Shown here: in pieces, positions 7,246-15,565 of the stretch
How positions within the stretch are numbered: the first letter of the stretch is position 1
How the letters are laid out: each line of letters begins with the position of its first letter
Source of the DNA: Streptomyces pilosus
GTDB taxonomy: Bacteria > Actinomycetota > Actinomycetes > Streptomycetales > Streptomycetaceae
DNA length: 64,000 nt
Assembly (NCBI RefSeq): GCF_014649835.1
Contig: NZ_BMTU01000006.1
Span: forward strand, 248,001-312,000
Direction of reading: 5' to 3'
Notes under the pieces: model-generated
Told to the model about the DNA's origin: nothing
Databases searched by the model: none
What the model saw: only the letters and a program-made list of their open reading frames with translations
Translations under genes and position numbers: made by a program

Positions 7246-8643
7246 TCACGCGGCGACCCGCTCGGCGCTGTCCGCGGTGATGCCCCTGGTCGAGGCGATC
7301 ACGTTCTTCAGCTTCTTGGACAGTGCCTCATAGAACATGCTCAGCGGAAACTCGTCCGGAAGCACGTCATCGACGAGCTTGCGCGGCGGCAGCGTGAGGT
7401 CGAGGGCGTCGGGACCCTTGGCCCACTTGGAGCCCGGGTGCGGGGACAGGTAGGCGGAGACCAGTTCGTAGCCGGCGAACCAGTGGACGAGCTTGGGACG
7501 GTCGATGCCGTCGCGGTACAGCGTCTCGATCTCGGCGCAGAGCTGGTTGGTGACCTGCGGGGCGCGCTCCCAGTCGATGGCGAGCTTGTTGTCGGTCCAG
7601 CGGACGACGTCGTGCTTGTGCAGGTAGGCGAAGAGCAGCTGGCCGCCGAGGCCGTCGTAGTTGCGCGTCCGCTCGCCGGTGACGGGGAAGCGGAACATGC
7701 GGTCGAAGAGCACCGCGACCTGGACGTCACGGGCCTGCGGGACGCCCTCCCCGGCGAGCTTCACGGCCTCCTTGAAGGCGGTGAGGTCGCAGCGCAGCTC
7801 CTCCAGGCCGTACATCCAGAACGGCTGGCGCTGCTTGATCATGAACGGGTCGAAGGGCAGGTCGCCGTGGCTGTGGGTGCGGTCGTGGACCATGTCCCAG
7901 AGCACGAACGCCTCTTCGCAGCGCTTCTGGTCGTGCACCAGGGCGGCGACGTCCTCGGGCAGCTCCAGGCCCAGGATGTCGACGGCGGCCTCGGTGACGC
8001 GGCGGAAGCGGGCCGCCTCGCGGTCGCAGAAGATGCCGCCCCAGGTGAAGCGCTCGGGGGCCTCGCGCACGGCGATGGTCTCGGGGAAGAGCACCGCGGA
8101 GTTGGTGTCGTAGCCCGAGGTGAAGTCCTCGAAGGTGATGCCGCAGAACAGCGGGTTGTCGTAGCGGGTGCGCTCCAGCTCGGCCAGCCAGTCGGGCCAG
8201 ACCATGCGCAGCACGACCGCCTCGAGGTTGCGGTCGGGGTTGCCGTTCTGCGTGTACATCGGGAAGACGACCAGGTGCTGGAGGCCGTCCTCACGGTCCC
8301 TGGCGGGCTGGAAGGCGAGCAGCGAGTCGAGGAAGTCGGGCACCTCGAAGCCGCCCTCGGCCCAGCGGGCCAGGTCCTTGGCCAGGGCCTCGTGGTAGGC
8401 GCGGTCGTGCGGGAGCAGCGGGGAGAGCTCCTCGACGGCAGCGGCCACGGTGCGTACCGCGTGCTCGGCGTCGGCGCGGGCCGGGGCGCCGTCGGCGTCG
8501 AAGTCGATCGAACCGTCCTTGGACTGCCAGGGCCGGATCCGCTCCACGGCATCCTTGAGCACGGGCCATGCCGGGTGCTCGACCACCCTGGTCACCGAAG
8601 GAACCTGCCCCTCGGTACCCACCTGCACAAGAATCTCCGTCAT
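7246..8643 (-). CDS. DUF6421 family protein, function unknown
   Basis: 465 residues, ATG at 8643 with GGAGGA 7 nt upstream. I recognise it as the streptomycete DUF6421 family and know of no assigned function. There is no signal peptide or membrane helix. The most conserved-looking stretch is HDRTHSHGDLPFDPF (residues 253-267), with three histidines in HDxxHxHG and nearby acids, which looks like a metal site. Other dense blocks are YTQNGNPDRN and FWMYGLEELRCDL. It leads an operon with an SDR and an aldolase. Its promoter lies in 8644-8896, shared divergently with the phosphodiesterase gene. Confidence 0.75.
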   Translation of the reverse strand: MTEILVQVGTEGQVPSVTRVVEHPAWPVLKDAVERIRPWQSKDGSIDFDADGAPARADAEHAVRTVAAAVEELSPLLPHDRAYHEALAKDLARWAEGGFEVPDFLDSLLAFQPARDREDGLQHLVVFPMYTQNGNPDRNLEAVVLRMVWPDWLAELERTRYDNPLFCGITFEDFTSGYDTNSAVLFPETIAVREAPERFTWGGIFCDREAARFRRVTEAAVDILGLELPEDVAALVHDQKRCEEAFVLWDMVHDRTHSHGDLPFDPFMIKQRQPFWMYGLEELRCDLTAFKEAVKLAGEGVPQARDVQVAVLFDRMFRFPVTGERTRNYDGLGGQLLFAYLHKHDVVRWTDNKLAIDWERAPQVTNQLCAEIETLYRDGIDRPKLVHWFAGYELVSAYLSPHPGSKWAKGPDALDLTLPPRKLVDDVLPDEFPLSMFYEALSKKLKNVIASTRGITADSAERVAA

Positions 8644-8896
8644 GTCCCATCCTCCACAAGAAAACCTCGCGTGGGGAGACCGTATACACAGCGGCTTCCT
8701 CCCAGCAAGGGGGACTTCCGGAAATTATCCTGCCGCACCCCGGGCTTCACCGCATTTTTTCCTGCGGAACACCGGGGGTGACGACACTGCGCGCAATCGC
8801 TGTGCGGCCACTGGACGCGGCGGGCACAGGCGATACGGTCCAGGAGGGCCGCAGGGACGCGGTCCCCCGCCGCCGTCGACGGAAGCGAGTCGAGTC

Positions 8897-9580
8897 TTGA
8901 ACTTCCTCACCATCGGTCACCGCGGAGTCATGGGTGTCGAGCCCGAGAACACCCTCCGGTCCTTCGTCGCCGCCCAGGAGGCGGGCCTCGACGTCATCGA
9001 GCTCGACCTGCACCTGAGCAAGGACGGCGCGCTGGTCGTCATGCACGACACGGACGTGGACCGCACGACGGACGGCACGGGCGCCGTCGCCGACAAGACA
9101 CTCGCCGAACTGCGCGCCCTGGACGCGGGGCGCGGCGAGCGGGTCCCCCTCTTCGAGGAGGTACTGGACGCCGTGCGGACCCCGCTCCAGGCCGAGATCA
9201 AGGACGTACGGGCGGCCAGGGCGCTGGCCGCCGTGATGAACGAGCGGGGGCTGGCCGGCCGGGTCGATGTCTCGTCGTTCCACGACGAGGCGATCACCGA
9301 GATCGCCCGGCTGGTGCCCGGGGTGCGCACGGCGCTCATCGCGAGCCGGTACGGCACCGACGTCGTGGACCGCGCGGTCGCGACCGGCGCCTCCGCCGTC
9401 TGCCTCAACATCCGCCGGCTCACCCTGGAGATCACCGAACGGGCCCGGAAGGCGGACCTCGCGGTGATCGGCTGGGTGGTCAACACCCAGGACCACCTCA
9501 GGCTGGTGCGGGCCCTCCAGCTCGACGGGGCGACCACCGACTACCCGGAGATCAAACGCACCGGCCGCTTCACCGCGTGA
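8897..9580 (+). CDS. Glycerophosphodiester phosphodiesterase
   Basis: 227 residues from a TTG at 8897. This start is needed because the next ATG (8930) would cut off the catalytic HRG motif (GHRGVMGVEPENT, His8). The second motif, ELDLHLSKDGALVVMHD, supplies the metal-site Glu/Asp and the second His. The enzyme hydrolyses deacylated phospholipids to an alcohol and glycerol-3-phosphate. There is no signal peptide, so it is probably cytoplasmic. The SD is weak (GGAAG about 12 nt upstream). A strong hairpin overlaps the stop codon. Confidence 0.88.
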   Translation: MNFLTIGHRGVMGVEPENTLRSFVAAQEAGLDVIELDLHLSKDGALVVMHDTDVDRTTDGTGAVADKTLAELRALDAGRGERVPLFEEVLDAVRTPLQAEIKDVRAARALAAVMNERGLAGRVDVSSFHDEAITEIARLVPGVRTALIASRYGTDVVDRAVATGASAVCLNIRRLTLEITERARKADLAVIGWVVNTQDHLRLVRALQLDGATTDYPEIKRTGRFTA

Positions 9581-9590
9581 GCGGCCGGTG
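9559..9590. terminator. Hairpin spanning the phosphodiesterase stop codon
   Basis: Arms 9559-9569 and 9580-9590 are perfect 11-bp complements around a 10-nt loop. The stem includes the end of the gene and ends 13 bp from the stop of the convergent GNAT gene. Confidence 0.6.
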
Positions 9591-9602
9591 GCGGTGCGCC
9601 GG

Positions 9603-10145
9603 TCAGATCAGTGCCTTCACCAGCAGCTCGAACTGCAGATCGTCGCGCTGGGGGATGCCGAAGCGCTCGTCGCCGTACGGGAAGGGCGTCATCCGCCCCG
9701 TACGGCGGTAGCCGCGCCGCTCGTACCAGGCGATCAGGTCCTCGCGGACGGAGATCACCGTCATGTGCATCTCGTCCACGCCCCAGGTCTCGCGCGCCCG
9801 GCGCTCCGCCTCGGCGATGATCCTCCGGCCGAGCCCGCCGCCCTGGAGGGCGGGGCTGACCGCGAACATGCCGAAGTAGGCGTACGCGCCGCGGTGTTCG
9901 AGCTGGCAGCAGGCGACGACGCGGCCCTCGCGCTCCACCGTCAGCAGCCGGCTGTCCGGGGACCTGACGACGTCGAGCACGGCCTCGGGGTCGGTCCGCT
10001 GCCCCTGCAGGATGTCCGCCTCGGTGGTCCACCCGGCCCGGCTGGACTCCCCCCGGTACGCCGACTCGATCAGCGCGACGAGCGCGTCCACGTCGGCGTC
10101 GGTGGCGTCGCGGAAGGTCAGTACGGAGTCGGTGGCGGATTCCAT
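9603..10145 (-). CDS. GNAT-family N-acetyltransferase
   Basis: 180 residues, ATG at 10145 with AGGGGG 7 nt upstream. The acetyl-CoA pyrophosphate loop is VSPALQGGGLGRRII (Q-x-x-G-x-G), after the beta-strand YFGMFAVSP, followed by WYERRGYRRTGRM typical of the C-terminal strand and arm. GNAT enzymes acetylate small molecules or proteins, and the acceptor cannot be read from sequence. Divergent from the VOC gene 83 bp away. Confidence 0.88.
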   Translation of the reverse strand: MESATDSVLTFRDATDADVDALVALIESAYRGESSRAGWTTEADILQGQRTDPEAVLDVVRSPDSRLLTVEREGRVVACCQLEHRGAYAYFGMFAVSPALQGGGLGRRIIAEAERRARETWGVDEMHMTVISVREDLIAWYERRGYRRTGRMTPFPYGDERFGIPQRDDLQFELLVKALI

Positions 10146-10228
10146 GGCCGGGCCCCCTGGTTCGTGTGCGCCGCTTCCGGCGTGGTTCGGACGGGGACGA
10201 GACTAACCCGGGCACTACGCTCGGCCGC

Positions 10229-10627
10229 ATGGTGCACGTACTGAGCAGCCGTACCCTGCTCCGCCCCGCCGACCCCGACCGCTCCCGCGCCTTCTACGGC
10301 GGACAGCTGGGCCTCGCCGTCCACCGCGAGTTCGGCACCGGCCCGGAACGGGGCACCGTCTACTTCCTCGGTGGGGGCTTCCTGGAGCTCTCCGGACGCT
10401 CCGACGCCTCCGCCCCCGCCTCGCCTGACGTCCGGCTGTGGCTCCAGGTCGAGGACGTCGCGGCGGCGCACGCGGAGCTGGAGTCCCAGGGCGTCGGGAT
10501 TGTCCGTCCGCCGGTGCGGGAGCCGTGGGGCCTGGTCGAGATGTGGATCGAGGACCCGGACGGGGTCCCCATCGTCCTGGTCGAGATCCCGTCCGGCCAT
10601 CCGCTGCGGTACCGGCCGGGTATCTGA
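10229..10627 (+). CDS. VOC-family (glyoxalase/bleomycin-resistance fold) protein
   Basis: 132 residues. There are two beta-alpha-beta-beta-beta modules: RTLLRPADPDRSRAFYGGQLGLAV opens the first, and DVAAAHAELESQGV with WIEDPDGVPIVLVE makes the second, the classic VOC ending with a conserved Glu. Members include glyoxalase I, dioxygenases and antibiotic-binding proteins, and I cannot choose among them. Start ATG at 10229 with TACGCT ending 7 nt upstream and no SD, so probably leaderless. Confidence 0.82.
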   Translation: MVHVLSSRTLLRPADPDRSRAFYGGQLGLAVHREFGTGPERGTVYFLGGGFLELSGRSDASAPASPDVRLWLQVEDVAAAHAELESQGVGIVRPPVREPWGLVEMWIEDPDGVPIVLVEIPSGHPLRYRPGI

Positions 10628-10659
10628 GACGGCGCCGCCGCGGACCGGGACCGGGAGGG

Positions 10660-10677
10660 GCGGCGGGCCCGCCGCCG
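10660..10677. terminator. Short GC palindrome between convergent genes
   Basis: GGCGGCGGGCCCGCCGCC is a perfect 18-nt palindrome located 33 bp after the VOC stop and just before the MarR stop on the other strand. It is a weak terminator candidate. Confidence 0.4.
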
Positions 10678-10682
10678 GGTCC

Positions 10683-11261
10683 TCAGGCACGCAGCGCGCC
10701 CAGCCGCCCCTCCAGCTGCCCGAGCAGGGTTGCGAGCAGCGCGGCGAGCTCACCGCGTTCCGGGGCGTCGAGGCCGGACAGTACGGCCGTCTCGTAGGCG
10801 AGCTGCGCGGGCAGGATGCCGTCGACCGTGTCGCGTCCGGCGTCGGTGAGCCGGACGTGGGCGACCCGGCGGTCACGGGTGTCGCCGCGGCGCTCCACCA
10901 GCCCGCGTTCGCCGAGCTGCTTGAGGCGCTTGGTGACCGCGGCGCCCGAGGAGAAGGTCTCGCGGGCCAGCTCACTCGGGGTCAGCTCGTGGCCGGTGCG
11001 GCGCAGCGCGCCGAGCAGGTCGAACTCCGCGCGGGACAGGCCGGCCCGGCGCAGCGGGGCGTCCTCCGCCTGCTGGAGCAGGGCGGCGCAGCGGTTGATG
11101 CGGCCGATGACCTCCATGGGGCCGGTGTCCAGACCGGGGTGGACGGCCCGCCACTGCCGGACGACCGCGGCGACGGTGTCGTCCCGCCGGTCCCGCGGGG
11201 CGGCGCCGGTGTCCGGGGGCCCCTCGTCGCCGGTCGCCGGTGGTCCTTCGGTCGCCGTCAT
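10683..11261 (-). CDS. MarR-family transcriptional regulator
   Basis: 192 residues, ATG at 11261 with GGAGGA 10 nt upstream; the ATG overlaps the TGA of the FUSC gene (ATGA). The winged helix is clear: LSRAEFDLLGALRRTG, ELTPSELARETFSSGAAVTKRLKQL as helix-turn-helix, and ERRGDTRDRRVAHVRLT as the wing. It is a dimeric repressor type that typically responds to small phenolic ligands. The FUSC-MarR arrangement and the palindrome TTTACCGGTAAA in the promoter point to autorepression of the operon. Confidence 0.9.
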   Translation of the reverse strand: MTATEGPPATGDEGPPDTGAAPRDRRDDTVAAVVRQWRAVHPGLDTGPMEVIGRINRCAALLQQAEDAPLRRAGLSRAEFDLLGALRRTGHELTPSELARETFSSGAAVTKRLKQLGERGLVERRGDTRDRRVAHVRLTDAGRDTVDGILPAQLAYETAVLSGLDAPERGELAALLATLLGQLEGRLGALRA

Positions 11262-12925
11262 GGCCGTGCGTCCTCCGTGTGCGTGCTGGTGCCGGGGAGC
11301 GGCCCCTGGCGTCGTACCGTCGCCGCGAGCGTACGGTGTCCCGACTGCTCGGCGAGCACGACCCGCTCCTGGGGCACCGCACGCTGCCACCACTCGCCGG
11401 ACGCGGCGTCGGCGGCGGCCCGCAGGCCGACCAGGACGCCGGCGAGGTGCCGCCGGGCGGCGGCCAGGGCCGCGGGCGCGGCCTGCGGGTCGGCCAGCAG
11501 GCGGGCGGCGCCCTCCCGGGCGCGGTCGACGGCGGTGAGCGCCTCCTCGACGCGGTCGCCCGCCCTGCGGTTGGTCACCAGCAGGGCCGCGGCGAATCCG
11601 GCCAGGGCGCCGACGAGGGTGTCCACGACGCGGTCGGTGACCAGCTCGCCGGCCGGCCGGTGGCCGGGGAACTCGGTGACCAGCAGGGCGAGGGGGGTCA
11701 CGCAGACGCTGCCGAGCCAGTAGTTGCGGCTGATGAACGCCTCCGCGCCGAAATTGAGGACGAGGCAGCACAGGACGAGGGCGAGCGGGCCGAGGTGGGC
11801 GACCGGGGCGACGGCGGCGAAGACCAGGACGCCGACCAGGTTGCCGACGACCCGCTGGACGGTCCGGCTCCAGGTGAGGGTGATGTTGGCCTGGTGGAGC
11901 GCGGCGGCGGTGACCAGGGCCCAGTAGGGGCGGCCGACACCGAGGGCGAGGGAGGCGTAGCCGGCGAGCGCGCAGCCGAGGGCGGTGCGGACGGCGATCG
12001 GGGTGAGTGCCCCGAGCCCGCTCCGCGGGGAGCGCGGCGCGGCGGCGCGTTCCGCGGCCACGCCCAGGAGCTCGTCGGCGCCCGTGCGGGGGTCGCCGGG
12101 GCGCGGTACCGGGCCGGTGCCGCGCAGGCCGCGGGCCCAGCCGCGCAGACGGGCGGGGTCGGCGTCGGCCGGCGCGGCGAGCGCCACCTCGGCGCGGACC
12201 ACGAGCCGTTCGAGCCCCCGGCGGGTGCCCGAGGGACGGCTCCCCGCGGCCGACAGCGACTGCCACGCGGCCTGCACGGCGCCGTAGGCGTCGGCGCGGG
12301 CGCGCGGGTCGCCCTCCCCGGCTTCCGCCGTCTCGGCGTACGCGGCGGCGGACCTCAGGGCGTGGGCGGTGGCCCGGCGCTCCGGGCCGTGCGGCCGGCA
12401 CAGCGCCGGCGCCATGCCGACCAGCCAGGCCCACGCGCCCGCGGCGGCGGTGAGCGCGAGGTGGCCGGGGACCTGGCCGAGGGTCTGGGGGACGAACAGT
12501 GAGGCCGAGCTGACGAAGATGAGGATGACGTGGGCGGGCGGACCGATGCGGGTGGCGTCGCACAGCGCCTTCTGCACGGCGGCCAGTACGGCGCCGACGG
12601 CGACCAGGGCGACGGCGTCCCGGGTGAGCGAGGCGGCGACCAGCGCCGTGCCGAGACCGCCGAGCATGCCGAGCACCACCCATGCCAGCGCCCTCGCCCG
12701 GGCGGCGTACGGGCGGTTGTGGGCGTACAGGGCGCACAGGGACCCGGCCATGGTGTACGTCGCGAGATCGAGCCGGCCGAGCGCCACCAGGAGCAGGCTG
12801 GGCGGGGCGACCGCGGCGACCACGCTGAGGGCGGGCTTGAACCAGATGTCGGAGGGCCGCCCGAGGCGCAGTGCGCCGGCGAGCGGGAGGCGCCGGGCGG
12901 AGGGGGTGGGGAGGGCACTGCTCAT
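11258..12925 (-). CDS. FUSC-family membrane transporter-like protein
   Basis: 555 residues. Two clusters of hydrophobic segments surround a soluble middle: PALSVVAAVAPPSLLLVALG to ALTAAAGAWAWLVGMAP, then a polar stretch from about 150 to 275, then a second cluster from PIAVRTALGCALAGYASLAL to VDTLVGALAGFAAALLV. This layout and YWALVTAAALHQANITLTWSRTVQRVVGNLVGVL are typical of FUSC/aromatic acid exporter proteins, thought to export aromatic acids or fusaric acid. Start ATG 12925 with TAATCT ending 8 nt upstream and no SD. It is first in an operon with the MarR gene, its probable regulator. Confidence 0.85.
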   Translation of the reverse strand: MSSALPTPSARRLPLAGALRLGRPSDIWFKPALSVVAAVAPPSLLLVALGRLDLATYTMAGSLCALYAHNRPYAARARALAWVVLGMLGGLGTALVAASLTRDAVALVAVGAVLAAVQKALCDATRIGPPAHVILIFVSSASLFVPQTLGQVPGHLALTAAAGAWAWLVGMAPALCRPHGPERRATAHALRSAAAYAETAEAGEGDPRARADAYGAVQAAWQSLSAAGSRPSGTRRGLERLVVRAEVALAAPADADPARLRGWARGLRGTGPVPRPGDPRTGADELLGVAAERAAAPRSPRSGLGALTPIAVRTALGCALAGYASLALGVGRPYWALVTAAALHQANITLTWSRTVQRVVGNLVGVLVFAAVAPVAHLGPLALVLCCLVLNFGAEAFISRNYWLGSVCVTPLALLVTEFPGHRPAGELVTDRVVDTLVGALAGFAAALLVTNRRAGDRVEEALTAVDRAREGAARLLADPQAAPAALAAARRHLAGVLVGLRAAADAASGEWWQRAVPQERVVLAEQSGHRTLAATVRRQGPLPGTSTHTEDARP

Positions 12926-12933
12926 GGCGGACA

Positions 12934-12959
12934 AGATTAGCAGATAATTTACCGGTAAA
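12934..12959 (-). promoter_or_regulatory. FUSC-MarR operon promoter with TTTACCGGTAAA palindrome
   Basis: TTTACCGGTAAA (12948-12959) is a perfect 12-bp palindrome in an AT-rich island. The presumed -10, TAATCT on the minus strand, occupies 12934-12939. Binding of a dimer at the palindrome would block the polymerase, fitting MarR autorepression. Confidence 0.6.
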
Positions 12960-13083
12960 ACGACGCGCTGACCTGCCGCGCTCCCCCGAACGCTCCCCGT
13001 GTACCCCTGTGCGCCCGCGTGCCCGTCGCCGGGGAAGGGCATTCCCTGACCGACCGCCGTACGGGTCGAGGGGGGAGGTTCGC

Positions 13084-13638
13084 GTGCACGGACCGGCGTC
13101 GTCCGGCTGGCTGCTGGTCGCGCTCTGCGCGGCGACCGGCGCCTACTGTCTGCTGCGGATGCGCAGCCGTGTGGAGGAGCAGCGCCGGGCCGCGGGCGGC
13201 GAGGCGCTGATGGGGTTCGGCATGGCCGTGATGGCGGTGCCCGCGACGGTGGTCGCCCCGCCGTCCTGGGCCTGGCCGGCGCTCGCCGTGGTGTTCGGCG
13301 CGGCGGGCCTGCACGCGCTGTGGGCGGCCCGCGGCGGCGCCCGCCACCTGCACCATCTGGTGGGCGCCGGTGCCATGGTCTACATGGCGGTGGCCATGGC
13401 CGCCTCCCCCGGCGGCGCGCACGGACCCGGGCACGGCGGCTCGGGCGTCCCCCTGCTGACCGGCGTCCTGTTGCTCTACTTCGTCGCGTACGTGCTGGTG
13501 TCGGGCGTCCGCCTGGTGCCCGGGCCCGCCGTACCGGGGGGCACGGCGGGCCCGAACTGGGGCGACCGGCCGGAGCTGGCGCGAGCCTGCCGGCTGTCCA
13601 TGGCGATCGGGATGGTGGCAATGCTGCTGACGATGTGA
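13084..13638 (+). CDS. DUF5134 domain membrane protein
   Basis: 184 residues from the GTG at 13084, with GGGGGAGG 6 nt upstream. About five hydrophobic segments are visible: SSGWLLVALCAATGAYCLL, FGMAVMAVPATVV, ALAVVFGAAGLHALW, AGAMVYMAVAMAA, and LLTGVLLLYFVAYVLV. His-rich loops (ARHLHHLVG, GGAHGPGHGG) lie between them. The family is common in actinobacteria and has no known function. It lies 87 bp upstream of an M56-like peptidase gene on the same strand, a pairing I recall from other Streptomyces. Confidence 0.8.
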   Translation: MHGPASSGWLLVALCAATGAYCLLRMRSRVEEQRRAAGGEALMGFGMAVMAVPATVVAPPSWAWPALAVVFGAAGLHALWAARGGARHLHHLVGAGAMVYMAVAMAASPGGAHGPGHGGSGVPLLTGVLLLYFVAYVLVSGVRLVPGPAVPGGTAGPNWGDRPELARACRLSMAIGMVAMLLTM

Positions 13639-13725
13639 GAGGTCCCCGGCCGCGGGACCGTTGTCTGCGTCACTCGGGGCCGTTGGACCGTACCGCCGGG
13701 CGGCCCGCGCTCGTAGGCTGCGCAC

Positions 13726-14661
13726 ATGATCCTCCCCGCGGTCCTGCTGATGCTCGGCGTCCTGACCGCTGTCGCGGGTCCCCGGCTGCTGGCCCGGGCC
13801 GACTGGCCGGACCGCGAACCGGTGCTGGCGCTGTGGGCGTGGCAGTGCGTGATCGCCGCCGTACTGCTGTGCTGCGCCCTATCGATGACGTTCAGCGCGG
13901 CGGCCGCGTGGCACGCGGTGGGCGGCCAGGTGTTCGCCACCGCGCCCCGCGCGGTCGTGGAGGCGTACTCCCTCGGCACCGCGGGGACCGGGGCCGCGAC
14001 CACCGCGGTGGCGCTGGCGTGCGGCGGGCTGTGGAGCGCCGCGATGCTGCTCAGGGAGATCGCGCGGGCCCGCGCACGGCGCCGGTCCCGGCGTGCCGGG
14101 CTGCGCCTGCGGGCCCCGCTGCTGCCCGGCGAGGAGCCGGGCTCCGAGCGTCTGGTCGTCCTCGAGGGCGAGCGGCCCGACGCCTGGTGGCTGCCGGGCA
14201 GCCCGCCCCGGCTGGTCGTCACCACGGCCGCGCTGCGCCGCCTGACGGGCAGGCAGCTGGACGCCGTCCTGGCCCACGAGCGGGGCCACGCCCGGGCCCG
14301 GCACGACTGGCTGCTGAACTGCTCCTCGGCGCTGGCGGGCGGGTTCCCCCGCGTCCCGGTGTTCGCGGCGTTCCGCGACGAGATGCACCGGCTGGTCGAA
14401 CTCGCCGCCGACGACACGGCTTCCCGGCGCGTCGGCCGGCTGACCACGGCCCTCGCCCTGGTCGAACTGAACGAGCACCGGGGGGTGTTCGGCCCCTGCC
14501 CGGACCTGCGGGCCCAGGTGCCGGCCCGGGTGCACCGGCTGCTGACTCCCGCCGACCGGCTCAGCGCGGGGCGGCGGCTGCGGCTGACCGCGGTGGCGTC
14601 CCTGGTGCCGGTGCTCCCCGTCCTGGTGGCGTTCGTGCCGGGATTGCGGGCACTGGGATAG
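13726..14661 (+). CDS. M56-family membrane metallopeptidase (BlaR1/MecR1-type peptidase domain)
   Basis: 311 residues. N-terminal and central membrane helices are followed by a zinc peptidase domain with HERGH (184-188) as HExxH and ELAADDTAS about 35 residues later as the third-ligand region. A final hydrophobic helix closes the protein. In BlaR1 the family cleaves a cytoplasmic repressor after a signal. Here there is no penicillin-sensor domain and no BlaI gene beside it, so the target is unknown. Start ATG 13726 with TAGGCT ending 6 nt upstream and no SD, a leaderless pattern. Confidence 0.85.
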   Translation: MILPAVLLMLGVLTAVAGPRLLARADWPDREPVLALWAWQCVIAAVLLCCALSMTFSAAAAWHAVGGQVFATAPRAVVEAYSLGTAGTGAATTAVALACGGLWSAAMLLREIARARARRRSRRAGLRLRAPLLPGEEPGSERLVVLEGERPDAWWLPGSPPRLVVTTAALRRLTGRQLDAVLAHERGHARARHDWLLNCSSALAGGFPRVPVFAAFRDEMHRLVELAADDTASRRVGRLTTALALVELNEHRGVFGPCPDLRAQVPARVHRLLTPADRLSAGRRLRLTAVASLVPVLPVLVAFVPGLRALG

Positions 14662-14735
14662 TCCGCGGACCGAGCAGGGTCCGGCGGCGGTGACAGGACT
14701 GGCCCCGGAAGCCGCCGGTCCGCAAGGATCGCTTC

Positions 14736-15419
14736 ATGCACACCCCCGACACCGACTCCCCGCCCGGACCCCCTCGGCAGCGGACCGCGCGCCTGCCCGC
14801 GGGCGTGCTGGCGCCGGCCTCGGCGCTGGTGCTGGTGCTCGTCGCCGTCGAATGGAGACCGCTGCTCCGCCTGGACGGCGACATCGCCCGCACCACCCAC
14901 CGCTGGGCGGTGGCGGAACCCGGGCTGACCCGAGCCGCCCGCATCCTGACGGACTGGGTCTGGGACCCGTGGACCATGCGGGTGCTGTGCGCGGTGGCGG
15001 CGGGGCTGCTGGTGTGGCGGTACGCGGACCGGTGGACCGCCGGGTGGCTGGTGCTGACGGTCGCCGTCGCGACGGCCGTGCAGCAGGGCCTGAAGGCCGC
15101 TCTGGACCGCGCCCGTCCCGTCTGGCCCGATCCGGTCGACTCCGCGCACTACGCGGCCTTCCCGTCGGGACACGCCATGACCGCGACGGTCGTCTGCGGG
15201 CTCCTGCTGTGGCTCGTGCACCGTCACGGCGTGGGCCGCGTCCTGTGGCGTACGGCGCTGGCCGTCGCGGTCGTCTCGGTGGCCGGCGTCGGCCTCACCC
15301 GGGTCTGGCTCGGTGTCCACTGGCCGACGGACGTCCTGGGCGGCTGGCTCATCGGCGCCCTGGTGGTGACCGTGGCGGTGGGCGTCCACCGGCGGCGCCA
15401 CCCGCACGGGACGGGGTGA
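14736..15419 (+). CDS. PAP2-family membrane phosphatase
   Basis: 227 residues with five to six membrane helices. The three phosphatase motifs are present: KAALDRARPVW (KxxxxxxRP), AAFPSGHAMTA (PSGH with catalytic His), and TRVWLGVHWPTDVLGG (SRxxxxxHxxxD variant with Thr for Ser). The family removes phosphate from lipid phosphates or undecaprenyl pyrophosphate, and which one is not visible. ATG 14736 with AAGGA 7-8 nt upstream. A hairpin follows the stop. Confidence 0.87.
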   Translation: MHTPDTDSPPGPPRQRTARLPAGVLAPASALVLVLVAVEWRPLLRLDGDIARTTHRWAVAEPGLTRAARILTDWVWDPWTMRVLCAVAAGLLVWRYADRWTAGWLVLTVAVATAVQQGLKAALDRARPVWPDPVDSAHYAAFPSGHAMTATVVCGLLLWLVHRHGVGRVLWRTALAVAVVSVAGVGLTRVWLGVHWPTDVLGGWLIGALVVTVAVGVHRRRHPHGTG

Positions 15420-15444
15420 CCGCCACCGCTCGGACGAGCCGGCG

Positions 15445-15487
15445 CCGGCCGTCTTGGGCGATCCCCCGCGTCGCCCAAGACGACCGG
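15445..15487 (+). terminator. Terminator after PAP2 gene
   Basis: Arms 15445-15461 and 15471-15487 form a 17-bp stem with one C-A mismatch and a 9-nt loop, 25 bp past the stop codon. It separates PAP2 from the TetR gene. Confidence 0.75.
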
Positions 15488-15527
15488 CAGCCGGGAACGG
15501 GCGCGAAGGCCCGCCCGACGCGCTGAG

Positions 15528-15551
15528 TATAGTTGGCTGCCAGCCAGTCAA
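15528..15551 (+). promoter_or_regulatory. TetR gene promoter and self-operator
   Basis: TATAGT (15528-15533) is a good -10. It abuts TTGGCTGCCAGCCAGTCAA (15533-15551), an imperfect dyad with half-sites of the form TTGrCTGG. An operator placed over the start point fits autorepression by the TetR protein encoded 14 bp downstream. Confidence 0.5.
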
Positions 15552-15565
15552 CGCAGGAGTCCAGC

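Noticed and set aside
11258..13621. Long N-terminal extension of the FUSC protein
   Set aside because: The extra 230 residues are Arg/Pro-rich, cross the promoter palindrome and lie opposite the DUF5134 gene; the ATG at 12925 fits the family.
13726..14661. Beta-lactam sensor BlaR1
   Set aside because: Only the M56 peptidase-like part is present; there is no penicillin-binding domain and no BlaI repressor next to it.
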